A stretch of 64,000 nt of DNA, taken from NCBI GenBank assembly GCA_963788975.1, contig CAWBIJ010000003.1, positions 124,001 through 188,000 of the forward strand, given 5' to 3'. Position numbers and translations under genes: made by a program. Positions 50,878-57,386 of this stretch are shown piece after piece. Position 1 is the stretch's first letter; every line of letters begins with the position of its first letter. Origin of the DNA: VRUE01 sp963788975. Its GTDB lineage: Bacteria; Actinomycetota; Thermoleophilia; Solirubrobacterales; 70-9. The notes beneath the pieces were generated by a model. That model did not search any database. It was not told where the DNA came from and was given only the letters and a program-made list of their open reading frames with translations.

Positions 50878-52016
50878 CAGGCGGGCGTCCCGCCGCCCCA
50901 GGGCAGCTTGCAGTAGGCGGCAGCCGCAGCCGCCGGAGTGAGCAGCGACGGGTTGCCGACGCGGAAGAACCCGGTCCAGCCCAGCTCGGCGAACTCGCTG
51001 ACGTGGGCGTGGAACATGTAGTCGCCGTCGAAGGGGAACTTCAGCTCGAGGATCGACCTCTGGCCCTGGCCCTGGACGATCGTGTCGGTGAATTCGGCCG
51101 GCTCCAGCGAGGTGCCGGTGGGGTAGTGCTGGAAGAAGTTGGCGTGGACGTGGAACGAGTTCAGCGGGTCGTACTCGAGCACGTTGACCAGGTAGATCCG
51201 GACCAGCTCGTCGCGCGCCACCTGGATCGGGTCGTTGATGTAGTGGAAGCCGACCGTGTTAACGGCGTAGACCTCGTTGGCGAGGTCGAAATTGGTGTCG
51301 AAGCCGTTCATCACCATCACCATCTCGTCGGCTTCCGGGCGCCCCTTCTTCGGGTCGATGATGAAGGCGCCGTAGAGCCCGCGGGCGATGTGGGCGGCCA
51401 GCGGCGCTACGTGGCAGTGGTAGAGGTGGAGGCCGAACGGCTCAGCCTCGAATTCGTAGGAGAACGCTTCCCCGGGCTCGATCTGGCCGCCTCCCTGGCG
51501 CTCGCCGATCCCCGGCATGCCGTCCATCAGCGCCGGGTGGATGCCGTGGAAGTGCATCGTGTGTGGGTGGGGGGAGCCGTTGACGAAGCGGATCCGCAGC
51601 TTCTCCCCCTCACGGGCACGCAGGGTCGGCCCCGGGACGCGGCCGTTGTAGGTCCAGGCTTCGTACTTGACCCCCGGTGCGACTTCGATCTCCTTGTCGT
51701 GGGCGACGATCTCCCACTCGCGCAAGACGCGACCGCTGGCGAGGCGCCGTGTTTTGCCGTAGTCGAAGTCGCGCAGCAGCTGGCTTGGGTTGAAGCCGTT
51801 GGCCCGGTGGTCGACGCTTCGCCCCGGGGCGAAGGTCGCGTGGGGGAAGCTCTGGTGGCCCATGTGAGAGGCCTTCCCGTCGGCGGCAGCGCCATGGGGC
51901 CCCTGAGCCAGGGAACTGCCACCACCGCGCTCGACCAGGGCGTTGAGGCCGGCGACCGCGGGAACAGTAGCCGCCGCTCCGAGCAGGCTACGCCGGCTGA
52001 GGCGTCGATCCTTCAT
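50877..52016 (-). CDS. Two-domain multicopper oxidase, Tat-exported
   Basis: The product has 379 residues. A twin-arginine signal (RRLSRRSLLGAAA) directs export folded. Copper-site motifs are HTMHFHGIH, LYHCHVAPLAAHIARGLYG, SFHVHANFF and MFHAHVSEFAELGWTGFF, which fill type 1, 2 and 3 positions in a cupredoxin pair, as in laccase-like or nitrite-reductase-like oxidases. In this operon it may oxidise Mn(II) or Fe(II) outside the membrane, feeding the ZIP importer under DtxR-family control. The ATG at 52016 is used; the in-frame ATG at 52055 would fall in the operator. Confidence 0.85.
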   Translation of the reverse strand: MKDRRLSRRSLLGAAATVPAVAGLNALVERGGGSSLAQGPHGAAADGKASHMGHQSFPHATFAPGRSVDHRANGFNPSQLLRDFDYGKTRRLASGRVLREWEIVAHDKEIEVAPGVKYEAWTYNGRVPGPTLRAREGEKLRIRFVNGSPHPHTMHFHGIHPALMDGMPGIGERQGGGQIEPGEAFSYEFEAEPFGLHLYHCHVAPLAAHIARGLYGAFIIDPKKGRPEADEMVMVMNGFDTNFDLANEVYAVNTVGFHYINDPIQVARDELVRIYLVNVLEYDPLNSFHVHANFFQHYPTGTSLEPAEFTDTIVQGQGQRSILELKFPFDGDYMFHAHVSEFAELGWTGFFRVGNPSLLTPAAAAAAYCKLPWGGGTPA

Positions 52017-52034
52017 CGCTGAGATTTTGACACA

Positions 52035-52063
52035 TCTAAAAGACGTTTTAGGCAAATCTAAAT
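52035..52063. promoter_or_regulatory. Overlapping inverted repeats: putative DtxR-family operator
   Basis: The first is CTAAAA-GACG-TTTTAG (52036-52051), with perfect 6-bp arms. The second is TTTAG-GCAAAT-CTAAA (52047-52062), which shares its left half. The sites resemble TTAGG..CCTAA-type operators of DtxR/IdeR/MntR proteins and lie 19-47 bases before the multicopper oxidase ATG. Confidence 0.6.
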
Positions 52064-52067
52064 CTGC
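52060..52067. repeat. Left target-site duplication (8 bp)
   Basis: AAATCTGC, identical to the 8 bases right of the element. Eight base pairs is the duplication size typical of the IS1595 family. Confidence 0.85.
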
Positions 52068-52092
52068 GGGGCTTATTTACTTGACAAACCCA
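52068..52092 (+). repeat. Left terminal inverted repeat
   Basis: Begins GGG(G)CTTATTTAC and ends TTGACAAACCCA. It pairs with the right end, all 12 inner bases being identical. A subterminal inverted repeat GAAAAGCG/CGCTTTTC (52099-52106, 52118-52125) follows inside. Confidence 0.8.
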
Positions 52093-52165
52093 GCCTCTGA
52101 AAAGCGCTGGACATAGACGCTTTTCCTGATTTCAAGGGAAAAGTCCGGTCTGTAGAAACGGGCGA

Positions 52166-52180
52166 ATTTCGGCCCGAAAT
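52166..52180. promoter_or_regulatory. 15-bp palindrome upstream of the cargo regulators
   Basis: ATTTCGG-C-CCGAAAT is perfect. It lies about 100 bases before the first cargo gene and is a plausible binding site for the XRE protein encoded next to it. Confidence 0.4.
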
Positions 52181-52278
52181 CCATCCCGCCAGCGGGCTAC
52201 GGTCGCCGCCTATTGCATAAAGCGCCCCCCGCGCAGCGCGAACTGCCGGGGGGCTGGCACCGAAAGGACTAGCTTCCG

Positions 52279-52524
52279 ATGCAGACCAACCCTAGCCCGC
52301 GCTGTGAGCGCGAGGACGCGGCCGTTCAGCGCGCCGTTCTAAGCCTCGTCCTCGCTGCGCATCCGAAGTCTCTAACGATCCCCGGCCTGTCCCTTGAGTT
52401 CGACTGCGGCGATGCCGTAGAGCGCGCCGTAGTCGCTCTCGTCGGCGTCGGCCTCCTCGACTGCGGTGGAATCTCAATTCGGCCAAGTGCCGCCGCGCTC
52501 CACTTCGACCGGCTCGGCCTATGA
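52279..52524 (+). CDS. Cargo gene: small winged-helix-like protein
   Basis: The product has 81 residues: VQRAVLSLVLAAHPKSLTIPGLS, then DAVERAVVALVGVGLLDCGG and IRPSAAALHFDRL. The three-helix-plus-wing pattern and hydrophobic periodicity suggest a DNA-binding winged helix. AAAGGA lies upstream of the ATG. Its stop overlaps the start of the XRE gene (ATGA), so they form a translationally coupled pair. It is a passenger of the transposon. Confidence 0.55.
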   Translation: MQTNPSPRCEREDAAVQRAVLSLVLAAHPKSLTIPGLSLEFDCGDAVERAVVALVGVGLLDCGGISIRPSAAALHFDRLGL

Positions 52525-52784
52525 CCGTCGCGGAGCAGTTCGGCACGAACCTCCGCGACTGCCGAAAACGGGTCGGCCTGTCTCAGGAAGAGACGGCCGT
52601 TCGCGCCTCACTCCATCGGACGGCTGTGGGGCAGATCGAGCGATCCGAACGGGTCTGCCGCGTTGACACTCTCGTCAAGCTGGCCGGGGCGCTTGGAGTT
52701 CCGCCAGCCGAGCTGCTGGACGGCCTCGAATGGGAGCCGGGCGGGACGCGGCTGGGTCGATTTGAGTTGGGGGAAGAGGGCTAA
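52521..52784 (+). CDS. Cargo gene: XRE-family helix-turn-helix regulator
   Basis: The product has 87 residues. LRDCRKRVGLSQEETAVRASLHRTAVGQIERSERVCRVDTLVKLAGALGVPPAELLDGL is a textbook Cro/C1-type helix-turn-helix (about residues 10-68). It overlaps the winged-helix partner at the start, and its stop overlaps the stop of the convergent Lys-rich gene (CTAA). The pair may control cargo or transposase expression; the nearby palindrome is a candidate site. Confidence 0.85.
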   Translation: MTVAEQFGTNLRDCRKRVGLSQEETAVRASLHRTAVGQIERSERVCRVDTLVKLAGALGVPPAELLDGLEWEPGGTRLGRFELGEEG

Positions 52785-52933
52785 ACGCCCGGGCGGGACT
52801 TCTTGGGCGACTTCTTCTTGGGCGACTTCTTCTCGCCCGGCGCTACCTCCAGGGCCGCCTTCACTGCGTCCTCGAAGGGAAGGGGTATTCGGAGCTTGTC
52901 GCCGTTGCGCCCGTGGGGGTTCCTGGGAGGCAC
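52781..52933 (-). CDS. Cargo gene: small Lys-rich protein (about 50 aa)
   Basis: The frame reads PPRNPHGRNGDKLRIPLPF, then EDAVKAALEVAPGE and a tail of KKSPKKKSPKK. The first part (DKLRIPLPFEDAVKAALE) is a motif I recall from short proteins near transposases in actinobacteria. The GTG start has GGAGG only one base upstream, an odd spacing. The stop overlaps the convergent XRE stop. Alternative starts further upstream exist. Confidence 0.45.
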   Translation of the reverse strand: MPPRNPHGRNGDKLRIPLPFEDAVKAALEVAPGEKKSPKKKSPKKSRPGV

Positions 52934-53267
52934 CCTCCAAGGGTAGCTGGCGGTGGCAACGAAAAGGCCGAAGCGAGGCGCTGAGCCCACGCTTCGGCCG
53001 AATCCCGTGCTACCGAGATCCCCATAATAGTACCCGGAATCCAGGCGGCAAAACATGAAGAAACGCGGCGTTTTGTTGCGCTTTGAGGGCGTGAAACGTC
53101 GTGAAACGCTTGATGTGGCTGCCCACCCTAAGGCGCGAAGGTGGGGAAGACGATTGTGGTCGTCCACACTGTCGTATACTCTGCCAGTGGAAGCATGAGG
53201 GAATCGTCAATCCCCGTGCTTTTGAGTTTCATCGAATCCGTGCTACAGCAGTTTGGAGGGTTACGAG
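52934..53267. other. Non-coding interval in the transposon with a likely promoter
   Basis: No gene is evident. A TATACT -10 box at 53175-53180 with weak upstream matches could drive the DUF5343-like gene. A tandem CGTGAAACG repeat near 53,090 may be a binding site. Confidence 0.35.
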
Positions 53268-53939
53268 ATGGAGACTTCAGCTACCGAGACTAGGCCCCCC
53301 TGGGGCGGGTTTCAGACCTTTTGGAACCTCCTTCAGCAGATGCATGAGCACCGCCCGGTTCCGCAGGTCCTGGACCGGGCGGTGATGGGCAACAGGGGCG
53401 GCAGTGCCCGAACCGAGCTTTACGTCGCGCTTCGGTTCTTCGGCCTCATGGACGCCGAGAAGAAGCCGACGCCGGTCCTTCTCGAGCTAGTCGAGGCCCC
53501 GACCCCGGAGAACTTCCGGGGCTTGGTCGAGAGCCGGTACAAGCAGGTGATCGACCTTGACCTCACCACCGCGACGCCGAGCCAGGTCGGCGAGTGCCTC
53601 GCCCAGATCGGATCTACCCCCAGCACCGTCGGCAGGGCGCGGACCTTCTTCCTGAAAGCCGCCGAACTCGTCGGGATCCAGGTGGGCAAAACCCTGCTCA
53701 CCACTCCCAGCCCGCCTCGGAAACGGACGGCAAGGAAAGCCCGCAAAAACAATACGCAGGACCCGTCGCCCCCGCCTCCGCCGACGCGAACGTTGCCGAC
53801 CATCATCGAGGGCTTGGTCGAGCGCCTGCCGGCGAATGGGGAGACCTGGAACCACGAGGACGCCGAAGAGTGGCTGGCCCTTGCCCGCCCTGCTCTCGCC
53901 TTCTCCTACGGCTTCAACTACGAGAAGCGGAACGAGTGA
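53268..53939 (+). CDS. Cargo gene: DUF5343-like protein
   Basis: The product has about 223 residues. RAVMGNRGGSARTELYVALRFFGLMDAEKKPTPVLLELV, YKQVIDLDLTTATPSQVGECLAQIGSTPSTVGRARTFFLKAAELVGI match the DUF5343 layout, in which two winged-helix-like halves are joined. The middle is basic (PPRKRTARKARKNN) and Pro-rich. The C-terminal 45 residues form a separate helical segment (LPTIIEGLVERLPANG, HEDAEEWLALARPAL). The ATG at 53268 has GGAGGG seven bases upstream. DUF5343 proteins have no established function that I know of. Confidence 0.75.
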   Translation: METSATETRPPWGGFQTFWNLLQQMHEHRPVPQVLDRAVMGNRGGSARTELYVALRFFGLMDAEKKPTPVLLELVEAPTPENFRGLVESRYKQVIDLDLTTATPSQVGECLAQIGSTPSTVGRARTFFLKAAELVGIQVGKTLLTTPSPPRKRTARKARKNNTQDPSPPPPPTRTLPTIIEGLVERLPANGETWNHEDAEEWLALARPALAFSYGFNYEKRNE

Positions 53940-54021
53940 TGCAGATAGACGCGTAGTCGACCCGCCCTTTAGCGGCGGCCCAAAAGGGCCATGTTCGGGC
54001 GCGGCGGGCGACGTTAAAACA

Positions 54022-54066
54022 CCCGCTCCGGCCTGGAAGCTTTGCGAGGCACCTGGCCGGAGCGGG
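54022..54066. terminator. Hairpin after the DUF5343-like gene
   Basis: Perfect 12-bp arms (CCCGCTCCGGCC / GGCCGGAGCGGG) around a 21-base loop, about 80 bases after the stop. Probable terminator without a T tract. Confidence 0.55.
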
Positions 54067-54138
54067 CCGACACTACTCAGCAAATTCTACCGGCAAAGCA
54101 CCAGGGGGCTTAGAAGATGCCTCCCTTGCAAGGACGGC

Positions 54139-54660
54139 ATGCCCGGCTCGACCCAGCCCCAATCAACAGGCTCGCGTAGGACCATCCATGTAGAGGGCGG
54201 AAGGTCTCTAGGCAAGCGGAAGACCCGAATCACGGTTGATCGCTGGCCCGGTCATGGATCGCGTGGCTTTCGAGTCTCGACGACCGAACGCGCTGACCAC
54301 GGACGCCAGTTGGTCGCCATCGGCTATGCCAACTTCAAGCAGGATGAACAGCTCGGGGAAGCCGTTCTGCACATACCGAGCAGACGCGAGCCTTCTTTGC
54401 TGATCACGGACCTTCATATGTCGCAGGACGCTGTTTCAGAGGATCAGCGCGATGCGGCGCTCGGTTTGATCGCCTGCGCCCTCGATGTGGCCGCGGAGCT
54501 GAAATCGAAGCTCAAGGTTGGAGACGGATGTTTGGAGTGGCGCGTGTCCAGCGCGAAGGCCAAAGCCGCCGAAGAGCTAGCAAAGGGCTTCAAGCCCATT
54601 GATCCCACGAGCAAGCGAGCCAAGCGCCTTCGCGGCCAGACCCAACTGCGACGCTGCTAG
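54139..54660 (+). CDS. Cargo gene: protein of unknown function
   Basis: The product has 173 residues. The basic N-terminus is rich in Ser/Arg (RRTIHVEGGRSLGKRKTR). The middle has LVAIGYANFKQDEQLGEAVLHIPS and LITDLHMSQDAVSEDQRDAALGLIACALDVAAELKSKLKVG. The end is basic (KRAKRLRGQTQLRRC). No known domain is recognised. An AAGGA sequence sits correctly before the ATG. Its stop overlaps that of a small minus-strand gene (CTAG). Confidence 0.5.
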   Translation: MPGSTQPQSTGSRRTIHVEGGRSLGKRKTRITVDRWPGHGSRGFRVSTTERADHGRQLVAIGYANFKQDEQLGEAVLHIPSRREPSLLITDLHMSQDAVSEDQRDAALGLIACALDVAAELKSKLKVGDGCLEWRVSSAKAKAAEELAKGFKPIDPTSKRAKRLRGQTQLRRC

Positions 54661-54857
54661 AAGCTGGAAGGCAAGTTTCGCTCGGACTTGGGAAGTCGAT
54701 CCCAAGCGGCAAGGGAACCCTGAACGAACTCTTGGCTTCTAGAGCTCATATGCGGAAGTCCCTCAAGAAGCTGGCTTTGGCGCGCAGCACTATTCCGCTC
54801 GCGTTCCGAGCGGTCTGTGGGTCGAATTGAGATAAGACTCGTCAGCCAACGAATCAT
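54657..54857 (-). CDS. Cargo gene: small protein (66 aa)
   Basis: The frame starts MIRWLTSLISIRPTDRSERE and continues with a charged, mostly helical stretch (SQEFVQGSLAAWDRLPKSERN). A strong Shine-Dalgarno (AAGGAGA) precedes the ATG at proper distance, which supports real translation. Function unknown. It is convergent with the 173-aa gene. Confidence 0.5.
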   Translation of the reverse strand: MIRWLTSLISIRPTDRSERERNSAARQSQLLEGLPHMSSRSQEFVQGSLAAWDRLPKSERNLPSSF

Positions 54858-54961
54858 GTTGCTTCTCCTTGCCTCGGTGCTCAGGCTACCCGTTTTTCCA
54901 GATATGTCTAGGTCTGACGCGGGAAAAGACTTGCACTTACTGGCTGCTTGGCATGGCTAGG

Positions 54962-55785
54962 TTACGCCCGTTCTTGCCGACCGCGAGGAGATGTTGCGCG
55001 ATAGGTCAGACGCTTGCCCTCCGCCATCTGGAGGGCCGCGATCGTTCGGGCTGAGTCTGTGAGGCCGCGGCGGTTGTAGCGGAAGTCAAACTCGCCCAGG
55101 TAGCGGTCCAGGTGGGCGCGGGATACGTGGTGGTAGACCCCGTTGATGCCGCGCTTGAGAATCGAGAAGTAGCCCTCGACGGTATTGACGTGGACGTCGC
55201 CCACGGCGTATTCGCCTTGGCTACGCGCTGCGAGCGCACACGGCCGCCGCGTTCCACGAGGGATAGGACAGGGGCCTTGGTCTTCAGGCCGTCCTTCTGA
55301 GGCGGGCGTCCTCGCGTCTCTTTGCCGTGCATGTTTTTGCGCTTGCCGCCGATGTAGGTCTCGTCAGCCTCCACGACCCCTGAGAGCTTCTCCGCGAAGG
55401 CTGGCTCTTTCATCGCCTCACGAATGCGGTGGAACATGAACCAGGCGGTCTTGTAGGTGACGTCGAGCATCCGGTGCAGCTGGTGGGCGCTCATGCCCTT
55501 CTTGGAGGAGCAGAGCAGATAGAAGGCCGCGAGCCACTTGTTCAGGGGAACGTGGCTGGACTCGAAGATCGTCCCGACCATCACCGAGAACTGTTTGCGG
55601 CAAGCTCGGCACTTCCAGACCCGGCGCTGCTTGAGGCTCTTGCCTTTCAGCAGGTAGGGCTCCCGCTCGGCCTCGCCGCACTTGGGGCAGACGACGCCGG
55701 ATGGCCAGCGAACCGACTCCAGGTATTCGGCAGCCGCCACCGGATCGATGAAGCGGGGGTCGATGAGGGAGAGATCGTTGGCCAT
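54962..55785 (-). pseudogene. IS1595-family (ISXO2-like) transposase, defective
   Basis: The N-terminal zinc ribbon (CPKCGEAE and CRACRKQF) and the catalytic start (VVEADETYIGGKRKN with the first DDE Asp/Glu) are intact. After SLVERGGRVRSQRVAKA the frame is lost. The remaining C-terminal part (YAVGDVHVNTVEGYFSILK, NGVYHHVSRAHLDRYLGEFDFRYN) continues in another phase. Compared with family members I know, about 55 residues containing the second catalytic Asp are missing between these points. A deletion not divisible by three explains both the loss and the frameshift. Confidence 0.85.
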
Positions 55786-55820
55786 GCAATGAACCTACCT
55801 GGCCAAAGTGGGTTTGTCAA
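55786..55820 (-). promoter_or_regulatory. Transposase promoter within the right inverted repeat
   Basis: On the minus strand TTGACA (a perfect -35 inside the terminal repeat) is followed by 17 bases, TAGGTT (-10), six bases and the transposase ATG. There is no ribosome binding site, so a leaderless mRNA is predicted. Confidence 0.75.
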
Positions 55821-55833
55821 ATATATAATTCCC
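55809..55833 (-). repeat. Right terminal inverted repeat
   Basis: Reads GGGAATTATATAT then TTGACAAACCCA inward, pairing with the left end; it also holds the -35 of the transposase. Confidence 0.8.
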
Positions 55834-55841
55834 AAATCTGC
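55834..55841. repeat. Right target-site duplication (8 bp)
   Basis: AAATCTGC, identical to the left copy. The ygfZ-like promoter (TAGAAT) begins 17 bases further on. Confidence 0.85.
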
Positions 55842-55872
55842 AGCCATCGTCACCTTCTTAGAATCCGTGGGG

Positions 55873-56826
55873 ATGACCGAGGTGGCGACGGTGGAGATCG
55901 ATGCCCAGTACCGGCAGCTGCGCGAGGAGTGCGGGCTGCTTGATCGCTCGGCGCGGGGCATGCTGCTGGTCACCGGTCCCGAGGCGGCCGAGTACCTGCA
56001 GGGGCAACTGACCAGCGACGTCGAGGCGCTGGCGCCGGGTGAGGGCAGCTATGCGGCCCTGCTCGACCGCAAGGGCCACATGCAGGCCGACATGCGAGTG
56101 CTGCGTCTCTCGCCGGAGGAGATCTGGATCGACACCGAGCCGGAGGCGCTCGAGACCGCGCGGCGGCATCTCGAGATGTACAAGATCGGCCGCGAGGTCG
56201 AGGTCACCGACGCAGGCGCCGAGCGGGCGCTTCTCTCCCTGATCGGACCGCGTAGCGCCGAGATCGCCACCACTCCCCCGCTTCCCCCTTACCGCTGCGA
56301 GCGGCTGACGGCGCACGGCATCGAGTGTCTCGCGGTCGGCACCGGCGAGGGGATCGACCTGATCGCCGCCGCGGACGATGCCGAGCGCCTGCGAGAGGCG
56401 CTGGTCGCGGCCGGCGCCCCCGAAGTCGTTCCCGAGGTGGCGGAGATCCTGCGGATCGAGGAGGGCAGGCCGCGCTTCGGCGCCGAGATGGGTCCGCAGA
56501 CGATGCCGGCCGAGGCCGGCATCGTCGAGGCCGCAGTGAGCTTCACCAAGGGCTGCTACATCGGCCAGGAGCCGGTCGCTCGCCTCCACTACAAGGGCCG
56601 CCCGAACCGGCGCCTGCGCGGGCTGAGGCTGAGCGCTCCGGCGGCGCCCGGAACGCCCCTGCGACTCGGCGAGAAGGAGGTCGGCCAGGTCGGCAGTTCC
56701 TGCCTCTCCCCCGCGCTTGGTCAGCTCGGGCTGGCGATCGTCCGCCGCGAGGCGGAGCCCGGCGATGAGCTCGCCGTAGGTGAAGATGGCGTTACGGCGC
56801 GCGTGGTCGACTTGCCCTTCGGTTAG
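55873..56826 (+). CDS. YgfZ/GcvT-domain folate-binding protein
   Basis: The product has 317 residues. The GcvT-like first domain (DAQYRQLREECGLLDRSARGMLLVTGPEAAEYLQGQLTSDVEAL) and the YgfZ signature FTKGCYIGQEPVARLHYKG (the conserved Cys about residue 228) identify the iron-sulfur cluster repair/assembly factor family, which uses tetrahydrofolate. It is not glycine cleavage T protein. ATG at 55873, 8 nt after TAGAAT. The transposon lies just upstream and has displaced the operator that once lay about 30 bases from this promoter. Confidence 0.88.
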   Translation: MTEVATVEIDAQYRQLREECGLLDRSARGMLLVTGPEAAEYLQGQLTSDVEALAPGEGSYAALLDRKGHMQADMRVLRLSPEEIWIDTEPEALETARRHLEMYKIGREVEVTDAGAERALLSLIGPRSAEIATTPPLPPYRCERLTAHGIECLAVGTGEGIDLIAAADDAERLREALVAAGAPEVVPEVAEILRIEEGRPRFGAEMGPQTMPAEAGIVEAAVSFTKGCYIGQEPVARLHYKGRPNRRLRGLRLSAPAAPGTPLRLGEKEVGQVGSSCLSPALGQLGLAIVRREAEPGDELAVGEDGVTARVVDLPFG

Positions 56827-56838
56827 ATTCTCGCCGCG

Positions 56839-57327
56839 ATGGGTCGTCGGAGAGGGAGCGTTGCGGCGCTGGCATGCGTACTGGGTGCGCTGGCACTGAT
56901 CGTCGCCGGGTGCGGCGCCGAGGAGCGGGTCAACAATCCACGGCCGCAGCCACCCACCCATGTCAGCGTCTCGGTCACCGAGGGCGAGGTCACGGTGCAG
57001 CCCGAGCGGATTGCGGTGGGGCCCGAACCGACCCAGCAGATCCCCCAGAACGAGGACGTCGAGCAGCCGACGGTGCGCAGCAACGCGCCACTCAACGTGC
57101 TGATCGTCGCCGCCAACCTCACCGACGTCCGCTCGCGGCTGGTCCTGCGCGGACCAAAAGACACTAGCTCCGGCACCCTCGTTCCCAACGGCAACGGCAC
57201 CCTCCTCACCGACCTCCCTACTGGGAACTACGAGATCGTCGCGGTCGGTCTCCCCGACGCCAAACCCGCCCGCCTCGTCGTCGGTCCCTACCGGACCTCC
57301 TCCGAGAACGACATCCTGCTGCCGTAG
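56839..57327 (+). CDS. Lipoprotein of unknown function
   Basis: The product has 162 residues. Basic start and hydrophobic core end in a lipobox (LIVAGC). A flexible Pro/Glu-rich segment (RPQPPTHVSVSVTEGEVTVQP) leads to a beta-rich domain (NAPLNVLIVAANLTDVRSRLVLRGP, LLTDLPTGNYEIVAVGLPDAKPARLVVGPYR). Probably an outer-surface beta sandwich. It begins 12 bases after the ygfZ-like stop and may be co-transcribed. Confidence 0.65.
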   Translation: MGRRRGSVAALACVLGALALIVAGCGAEERVNNPRPQPPTHVSVSVTEGEVTVQPERIAVGPEPTQQIPQNEDVEQPTVRSNAPLNVLIVAANLTDVRSRLVLRGPKDTSSGTLVPNGNGTLLTDLPTGNYEIVAVGLPDAKPARLVVGPYRTSSENDILLP

Positions 57328-57348
57328 AAGCCGCTGCAAGCGGCTTTT
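57328..57348 (+). terminator. Rho-independent terminator
   Basis: Stem AAGCCGCT/AGCGGCTT with a 3-base loop followed by T residues, directly after the lipoprotein stop. Confidence 0.75.
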
Positions 57349-57386
57349 CAGGACGCCGGTCCCGTCTGGACGGCTTGTCAGCATCG

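Larger units (their letters stand above)
52068..55833. mobile_element. IS1595-type transposon carrying passenger genes
   Basis: The element is 3,766 bp. Its imperfect 25-bp terminal inverted repeats start GGG and end TTGACAAACCCA (left 52068-52092, right 55809-55833). The inner 12 bases are identical and the outer part is similar. It is flanked by the perfect 8-bp direct repeat AAATCTGC. It holds a decayed ISXO2-like transposase at the right end, plus six small cargo genes on both strands. IS1595-family members with passenger genes are known. Removing the element and one duplication leaves an 83-bp distance between the start codons of the multicopper oxidase and the ygfZ-like gene. Confidence 0.85.

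Noticed and set aside
52035..52063. Start of the multicopper oxidase at the in-frame ATG 52055
   Set aside because: It would place the operator inside the coding sequence and put 13 residues ahead of the twin-arginine signal. ATG 52016 gives a normal Tat leader.
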